Shown piece after piece: positions 59,454 through 64,000 of a stretch of DNA of 64,000 bases. The DNA comes from CAZEVY01 sp964515555 (GTDB taxonomy: Bacteria; Acidobacteriota; Terriglobia; Bryobacterales; Bryobacteraceae), in contig CAZEVY010000003.1 of assembly GCA_964515555.1 (NCBI GenBank), positions 1 to 64,000 on the forward strand, read 5' to 3'. The first letter of the stretch is position 1. Each line of letters opens with the position of its first letter. A model generated the notes under the pieces. It was not told the DNA's origin. It ran no database searches and saw only the letters and a program-made list of their open reading frames with translations. Both the position numbers and the translations under genes were made by a program.

Positions 59454-60686
59454 ATGTCCCATGCACTAGACGACGAGATTCAGGCCGTCGGCTCGGCGCC
59501 GGTCATCGTGGTGCTGAAACAGACGGCGAAGCCGAAGGCGGGAGCGGCGGCGTCCACCGTCGACCCCGGCGAGATGAAGCGCTACTTCGGCCGTCACTCC
59601 CGCAGCCAGGCGATGTCGCTCGCGGCCAACATGGGCGAGGGCGCGAGCAAGGTACAGGCCCCGGCGATGCGATACTACCCGCACCTGGGCGTCATGTTCG
59701 GAACGGTCGACCGCAAGGGTCTGGCGGGCCTGCGCGCGAACAAGAAGCGCGTCGCAGGCGTGTGCGCGGCGCCGCGATTCAGCCTGATCCGCCCGATGCG
59801 CGTGTCGGCGGCGGCGCTCACGACGCCGGTCACCTGGGGGATCGAGGCCCTGGGCGTCGAAAAGCTCTGGGACCGCGGATTCACCGGTAAGGGCGTCCTG
59901 GTCGGGCATCTCGACACCGGGACCGACGGCACGCATCCCACGCTGACCGGCGCGATCGCGAATTTCGCGGAATTCGATTTCCTGGGCGGCGAGGTGTCGC
60001 CGGCGCCGGCCGCCCACGATACCGACGACCACGGCACGCACACGGCGGCCACCATCGCCGGGCGCCCGGTCGGCGGGCGGGCGATGGGAGTGGCCCCGGG
60101 CGCGACGCTTGCCAGCGCCATCGTGATCGAGGGCGGGCAAGTGATCGCGCGCATTCTGGGCGGCATGAACTGGGCCGTCGGGCAGGGCGTGCGGGTGCTG
60201 AGCATGTCGCTGGGGCTGCGCGGATTCCTGGACGATTTTCTGCCGGTTACGCGGATTCTGCGGTCGCGGAACATCCTGCCGGTCTTCGCCGTCGGAAATG
60301 AAGGTCCGGGGACCAGCCGGTCGCCGGGTAATTATTCGGAGGCGCTTTCAGTGGGAGCGTGCAACGCCAGCCTGCGGATGGCGAACTTCTCGTCGAGCCA
60401 GCGGTTCGTTCGCCAGCGCGATCCCATCGTGCCCGACATGATCGGGCCGGGAGTGGACGTGATTTCCGCCAAGCCGGGCGGCGGATTTCAGTCGATGGAC
60501 GGCACCTCGATGGCGACGCCGCATATCGCCGGACTGGCGGCGGTGCTGCTGGAGGCGCGGCCGGGGGCGACCGTGGCCCGTCTGGAGTCGGCGATTTTCC
60601 GCTCGTGCAAGCGGCCGCCGGGGGTCACGCAGTCACGCGGAGGGCGCGGGTTCCCGGACGCTTCGCGCGCGCTGGCGCTGTTGTAG
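59454..60686 (+). CDS. Subtilisin-like serine protease (family S8)
   Basis: The 410-residue protein has an N-terminal propeptide-like region (about 1-115, with PVIVVLKQTA and the late VRVSAAALTTPVTWGIEALG) and the catalytic triad Asp in VLVGHLDTGTDGTHP near 152, His in DDHGTHTAATIAG near 192 and Ser in GTSMATPHIAGLAA near 351, with the oxyanion Asn in VFAVGNEGPG. No signal peptide is apparent, so export is uncertain. It heads a four-gene run with an I9-like protein, an exported unknown and a V8-like protease. Confidence 0.93.
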   Translation: MSHALDDEIQAVGSAPVIVVLKQTAKPKAGAAASTVDPGEMKRYFGRHSRSQAMSLAANMGEGASKVQAPAMRYYPHLGVMFGTVDRKGLAGLRANKKRVAGVCAAPRFSLIRPMRVSAAALTTPVTWGIEALGVEKLWDRGFTGKGVLVGHLDTGTDGTHPTLTGAIANFAEFDFLGGEVSPAPAAHDTDDHGTHTAATIAGRPVGGRAMGVAPGATLASAIVIEGGQVIARILGGMNWAVGQGVRVLSMSLGLRGFLDDFLPVTRILRSRNILPVFAVGNEGPGTSRSPGNYSEALSVGACNASLRMANFSSSQRFVRQRDPIVPDMIGPGVDVISAKPGGGFQSMDGTSMATPHIAGLAAVLLEARPGATVARLESAIFRSCKRPPGVTQSRGGRGFPDASRALALL

Positions 60687-60689
60687 GGC

Positions 60690-61010
60690 ATGGGAAAGAG
60701 CCGCGGCGCAGCCAGAATCGACCCGGAGCTGAGGCGGCAGCTTGACCGCGTGGCCGCGGGCGACGCTCCCATCGAAGCGGTTGTGTATCTGCGCCCGCCG
60801 GCGGGTCAGGCGGCGGTGGCCGCGGATGAAATGGAGGCGCTGGCGCGGAAGCTGCTGGATCGTGCGGCGGCGGCGGCCGGAGAACGCGAGCGTCAGTGTA
60901 ACGTGTTTCACAACCTCGGAATGTTCGTCGTGGCCGGCGGGCGGCAGTTGGTCGAAGAACTGCTGAAGCAGCCGGAAGTCGCCTCGGCGGTGGCCAACCG
61001 GCGCGAGTAA
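60690..61010 (+). CDS. Small protein resembling an I9 propeptide/inhibitor
   Basis: The 106-residue protein starts three bases after the protease stop. EAVVYLRPPAG, FHNLGMFVVAGGRQLVEEL and PEVASAVANRRE fit the beta-alpha-beta pattern of I9 subtilisin propeptides (strand, helix, FHN...AxxL, P-x-V-x-x-V). Standing alone next to an S8 protease, it may be an inhibitor or folding helper in trans. The match is by pattern only. No signal peptide is present. Confidence 0.65.
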   Translation: MGKSRGAARIDPELRRQLDRVAAGDAPIEAVVYLRPPAGQAAVAADEMEALARKLLDRAAAAAGERERQCNVFHNLGMFVVAGGRQLVEELLKQPEVASAVANRRE

Positions 61011-61067
61011 GACGCCGTTCGGAAAGAGCGATTGCTATTCCCGGAAATTGAGAATAGAATTCATCCA

Positions 61068-62414
61068 ATGCCAATCCGCCTCCTGTTTCTTTTCGCGAGT
61101 GTTTCGAGCGCGGTCTGGGGTCAAGTGGTCTCTATCGACTGGCCCAGCCGCACGCTACGCGGCTGCAACGCCGTCTCCGGCGCGACGCGGACGGTTGTCG
61201 TGACGCTCCAGGACCTCAACGATCATCTGTATAAATACCGCGTCGAATTCGATGTGCAGGCGACGGCGCCCAACGACTTTCAATTCCTGGCGAGTGGCAT
61301 TGGCAAGCCCTCCAGCGGCGCTGCCGACATGCAGGCGGCGCTCGACCAGTTGGAGGCCGACCTTGGGCAGATCGCCGTTCTCATCAAGAACTCGCCGCTG
61401 CTGACCGCCGCGCCGGAGTCGAACGGCAAGTTCCGCAGCGTCCCGATCGCCGAGACGCAGGCGGGCTGGCGAGTGGTGGTGGAAGGCTCGGCGCCGTATA
61501 GTCGGGTCGCCGGCCACGTGAGAATACTTCGGGGAGGGACTTTCCCGGACGGGACCCTCGAGGCCCGGCGAGTGGCGGCGCTGGCGGGCGCCGACCGCCT
61601 CGCGCGGACCGGCGATTTCATTCTCAATAGCCCCCACCGGCTGGCGGTTCCGGTTGCGATCACGCCGGGCGCCGACAACACCATTCGGATCCGGGTGTCG
61701 GAGTTGGCCGGAGGCCAGATCACCGGTCAGGGCCTTCCGGAGGAGTTCACCTGCTCGATCCGGTCGACGGTGCTTTCGCTTTCGGCGGGCATCTTGGTTT
61801 CGAAGATCGCGCCCAGGGAGTACAATCTGCGACCGGTTCCGCGTAACCCGCCTGTCATGGGCCAGTCGGAAACCGTCAACTCGCTCGCCGTCGAGAACGC
61901 GAAGAGTCTTCAACCGACGGGTGTCGCGTTGTTGAACTACCAGGTCCCGAAGGCGGATTGGCTGAGCATCTCCAGCGGTCCGACCTATCGCCTGTCGGGT
62001 ACCTCGGCCGGGAACTCGCCGTTCGGTTTCTTTGTCGGCCCCTCCGTGAACCTGTGGAATCGATTCTTCCTGACGCCCGGGGCGCACCTCGGCCATTTCG
62101 CCGACTACCCGGCCGGATTGGTGGACGGTTCGGTAGTGCCGGCCGGAATCGGAACCCCTGTGGCGGTTAAGCGCTGGACGATCAAGTTCGGGTTCAGTTT
62201 TACTTATCGCACCGTGGACTTCAGCGGGCTGGACCTGGGTGTGCGGGCAGCCGCCGCGCCGAAACCAGAGTCCACCAAGACGGAGTCGCCCAAGACCGAA
62301 GCGCCGAAAGTCGCCCCACCCAAGGCCGATCCCGTAAAGCCCGGCGGATCGCCGATTCCCGATAGCAACGTGCCGCTGCCGGAGGCGCCCAAGCCCGCGC
62401 CGCCGAAGCCGTAG
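61068..62414 (+). CDS. Exported protein of unknown function with Pro/Lys-rich tail
   Basis: The 448-residue product begins with a signal peptide (PIRLLFLFASVSSAVWGQVV). The main part is beta-rich, with AVSGATRTVVVTLQDLNDHL and RRVAALAGADRLARTGDFIL, and no domain I can name. The last 55 residues are low-complexity Pro, Lys, Glu and Ala with repeats of the type APKPESTK and ESPKTEAPK, usual for cell-wall-spanning or linker segments. It lies between the I9-like gene and the V8-like protease gene (eight bases away), suggesting a common role. ATG 61068 was chosen for the signal peptide. Confidence 0.7.
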   Translation: MPIRLLFLFASVSSAVWGQVVSIDWPSRTLRGCNAVSGATRTVVVTLQDLNDHLYKYRVEFDVQATAPNDFQFLASGIGKPSSGAADMQAALDQLEADLGQIAVLIKNSPLLTAAPESNGKFRSVPIAETQAGWRVVVEGSAPYSRVAGHVRILRGGTFPDGTLEARRVAALAGADRLARTGDFILNSPHRLAVPVAITPGADNTIRIRVSELAGGQITGQGLPEEFTCSIRSTVLSLSAGILVSKIAPREYNLRPVPRNPPVMGQSETVNSLAVENAKSLQPTGVALLNYQVPKADWLSISSGPTYRLSGTSAGNSPFGFFVGPSVNLWNRFFLTPGAHLGHFADYPAGLVDGSVVPAGIGTPVAVKRWTIKFGFSFTYRTVDFSGLDLGVRAAAAPKPESTKTESPKTEAPKVAPPKADPVKPGGSPIPDSNVPLPEAPKPAPPKP

Positions 62415-62422
62415 GAGGAGAA

Positions 62423-63250
62423 ATGGCACGATTCCGCATCCAGGCGACCAGCGCGGCGGCGATCGGCGCGGCTGGCCGCAAGCGGGTCCCGCGATCGCTG
62501 CTCGAGCCTGTGCCGGACGCTGCGGCGCTTTCCGAGATGCGGCTGGAAGCGGCCGAGATGGCGGCGCTGGACATCATCGACGCCGACGAACGCCTTCGCG
62601 TCGGCAACACCGCAGTGTTTCCCTTCAGCTCCATCGTGAGCCTGATCGTGCTCAACCCCGCGGGTCAGCCGATCGCGCAGGGGACCGGGTGGCTCGCGAA
62701 CGCGACCACCGTGATCACGGCGGCGCACGTGGTTGCGCCGCTCGACGCCGCGGGCCAGCCTCGACCGGTGGCTGCGATCGCAGCGATACCGGGGCGGAAC
62801 GCCGCCGCCGCACCATTCGGGTCGCAGACCAGCCGGAGGGTCGTGTTCGCGCCGGGCTGGGCGGCGGGCCCGGACCGCGCGGCACACGACTTCGGAGCCG
62901 TCAAGCTCGATCAGCCGGTCCCGGCGGCCGGCGCCGTGCCGCCGGGTGCGTTTCCCGACGCTTCGATTCCAGCGCTGGTGGCGAATCTCACCGGGTATCC
63001 TGCGATCCCCCCGGGCGATGCGCCTCAAGGCACCCAGTGGGGCACCACCGGGGCAGTCCGGATCGGTTCGCCGGGAATGTTGGCTTACGGGATCGACATG
63101 ACCGGGGGACAAAGCGGCGCGCCTCTGCTGGTCTCCGTGCAAGGGCGGATCTTCGCCGCCGGAATCAACGTGACCGGCCACAGCACCTTCAACCAGGGGG
63201 TGCGCGTCACCGATGCGGTTGCCGGTCAGATCGCGCAGTGGTTGGTTTGA
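62423..63250 (+). CDS. Trypsin/V8-like serine protease (family S1B-type)
   Basis: The 275-residue protein has the triad His in VITAAHVVAPL near 101, Asp in HDFGAVKLDQ near 156 and Ser in GGQSGAPLL near 231, as in glutamyl endopeptidases. The first 70 residues (RFRIQATSAAAIGAAGRKRV, then DAAALSEMRLEAAEMAALDI) look like a propeptide, but there is no signal peptide. A tail ending VRVTDAVAGQIAQWLV closes the fold. It is eight bases after the previous stop with an AGGAG ribosome-binding site. Its target is unknown; the other protease in the run is a candidate for activation. Confidence 0.88.
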   Translation: MARFRIQATSAAAIGAAGRKRVPRSLLEPVPDAAALSEMRLEAAEMAALDIIDADERLRVGNTAVFPFSSIVSLIVLNPAGQPIAQGTGWLANATTVITAAHVVAPLDAAGQPRPVAAIAAIPGRNAAAAPFGSQTSRRVVFAPGWAAGPDRAAHDFGAVKLDQPVPAAGAVPPGAFPDASIPALVANLTGYPAIPPGDAPQGTQWGTTGAVRIGSPGMLAYGIDMTGGQSGAPLLVSVQGRIFAAGINVTGHSTFNQGVRVTDAVAGQIAQWLV

Positions 63251-63278
63251 GGCGCCAGCGCGCCAACAGCCGAATGCC

Positions 63279-63308
63279 TTGACGCGCCGAACGGCTCCTT
63301 GATACGAT
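63279..63308 (+). promoter_or_regulatory. Sigma-70-type promoter before the last gene
   Basis: TTGACG at 63279-63284 and TACGAT at 63303-63308 are 18 bases apart, followed by a leader of about 50 bases and an AGAGGAG ribosome-binding site before ATG 63365. It also marks the end of the protease unit. Confidence 0.5.
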
Positions 63309-63364
63309 GCGTTCGCCCGCGATGCAGGGTCTCTTGCATAATACGCATCGCGAGAGGAGTCACT

Positions 63365-64000
63365 ATGGACCGTCGTACCTTCTGCGCGTCGGCCGCCGTG
63401 GCGGTCCCGTCGTTACTGGCGACCACGACGCGCAAGCTCAAGATAGGCCACACCTGCATCACCTGGGGGACTTTTCCCCGCAAGGGCGAGCCGATGGCGA
63501 CGCTCGAAGCCGCCATGCGGGACATCTCCGCGCTCGGCTACCACTCCTTCGAGACATTCCCGGAGGTGCTCGACGACTGGGATTCGCGCGGCGAGATGCA
63601 GCCGCTGATCGACAAGTACAAGTTGCCCTTCCGGTCCGGCTACGTTACGCCCAACCTGATGGACACGGCCGTCCGTAAGGATCAGCTCGCCGAAGTGGTC
63701 CGTCGCGCGAAGATCGTCAAGAAATTCGGCGGGACGTTTCTGGTAATCTCCGCGAATTCCGTCAAGCGCGAAGGGTTCGATTTTCAGGCGCACCGATCCA
63801 ACATCATCGCGGCGCTCAACGAGTATGCCCGCGCCGTCACCGACCTGGGCCTCGGCACGGGCCTCCACCAGCACACCGGCACCTGCATCGAGACGCGTGA
63901 CGAGGTATACGCGGTGATGGAGGCGGTCGACACGAAACACTTCAAGTTCGCTCCCGATGTCGGCCAGCTTCAGAAGGGCGGCGCCGACGCGGCGAAAGTC
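63365..64000 (+). CDS. Sugar phosphate isomerase/epimerase, exported (runs off window)
   Basis: The first 212 residues are present. A Tat-type leader (MDRRTFCASAAVAVPSLLAT) precedes an AP-endonuclease-2/xylose-isomerase barrel: KIGHTCITWGTFPRKGEPMA, EAAMRDISALGYHSFETFPE, FGGTFLVISANSVKREG, GLGTGLHQHTGTCIETRDEV and HFKFAPDVGQLQKGGADAAK, whose Glu, His and Asp are metal ligands. It differs from the similar protein at 47978, so the region carries several such enzymes. The frame continues past 64000. Confidence 0.88.
   Translation, partial: MDRRTFCASAAVAVPSLLATTTRKLKIGHTCITWGTFPRKGEPMATLEAAMRDISALGYHSFETFPEVLDDWDSRGEMQPLIDKYKLPFRSGYVTPNLMDTAVRKDQLAEVVRRAKIVKKFGGTFLVISANSVKREGFDFQAHRSNIIAALNEYARAVTDLGLGTGLHQHTGTCIETRDEVYAVMEAVDTKHFKFAPDVGQLQKGGADAAKV

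Overview
The window is high-GC chromosomal DNA from an Acidobacteriota bacterium, most likely a Solibacter/Bryobacter-type lineage (Bryobacterales). The placement is an inference from gene content: a cytochrome c/DUF1549/DUF1553 protein coupled to a Tat-exported DUF1501 protein, several Tat-type Gfo/Idh/MocA oxidoreductases and sugar-phosphate isomerases, a large Ig/BACON-like protein ending in the C-terminal module typical of Solibacter, and a PEP-CTERM protein. Two exactly 100-base N runs (18221-18320 and 58982-59081) show that this is a scaffold of joined contigs.

Layout. 1-1.7 kb: a frameshifted RelE/HigB-like toxin with its antitoxin, set between two 220-bp direct repeats that are the 3' end of a methyltransferase gene. 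1.7-6.3 kb: DUF1553/DUF1501 pair. 6.3-9.9 kb: secretin-like protein, lipoprotein and an AAA ATPase. 10-12.2 kb: LacI regulator with aldose 1-epimerase. 12.5-17.3 kb: PEP-CTERM protein with an upstream leader ORF, acyl-CoA synthetase, GntR regulator, Gfo/Idh oxidoreductase and a perfect parS-like palindrome. 17.4-22 kb: two genes cut by a gap and a hybrid histidine kinase. 22-28.7 kb: a System I cytochrome c maturation cluster (ccmE, ccmF, ccmH-like, zinc ribbon, CnaB-like, ccmA, ccmB, ccmC, ccmD). 28.7-33.5 kb: mandelate racemase-family enzyme, DinB protein, HD-GYP response regulator, L28 and a desaturase. 33.7-38.1 kb: a three-gene set (toroid-like enzyme, GT2, asparagine synthetase) that looks like glycan or peptide-glycan synthesis. 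38.2-45.1 kb: SDR, hydratase, then glgB and two tandem phosphohexomutases. 45.1-51.5 kb: CBM9-like protein, a 12-Cys miniprotein, Gfo/Idh plus isomerase, and the 825-aa surface protein. 51.5-55.1 kb: three-subunit molybdenum hydroxylase. 55.1-58.8 kb: XRE/membrane pair, ECF sigma, HEAT-repeat anti-sigma and two DUF4097 proteins. 58.8-59.4 kb: a VapBC-like pair, broken by both a gap and a stop codon. 59.4-63.3 kb: a compact protease island (subtilase, I9-like protein, unknown exported protein, V8/trypsin-like protease). 63.4 kb to the end: a truncated isomerase.

The most interesting signals are: a dispersed hairpin repeat built from a 10-bp CAGAT unit, one copy of which appears to supply the signal peptide of the downstream gene; a candidate parS site; a CcmE with Cys in place of the heme-binding His; many start codons lying 6-10 bases after a good -10 box, suggesting leaderless mRNAs; the repeat-flanked toxin-antitoxin cassette; and the protease island. 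No tRNA, rRNA, CRISPR array or intact insertion sequence was seen.
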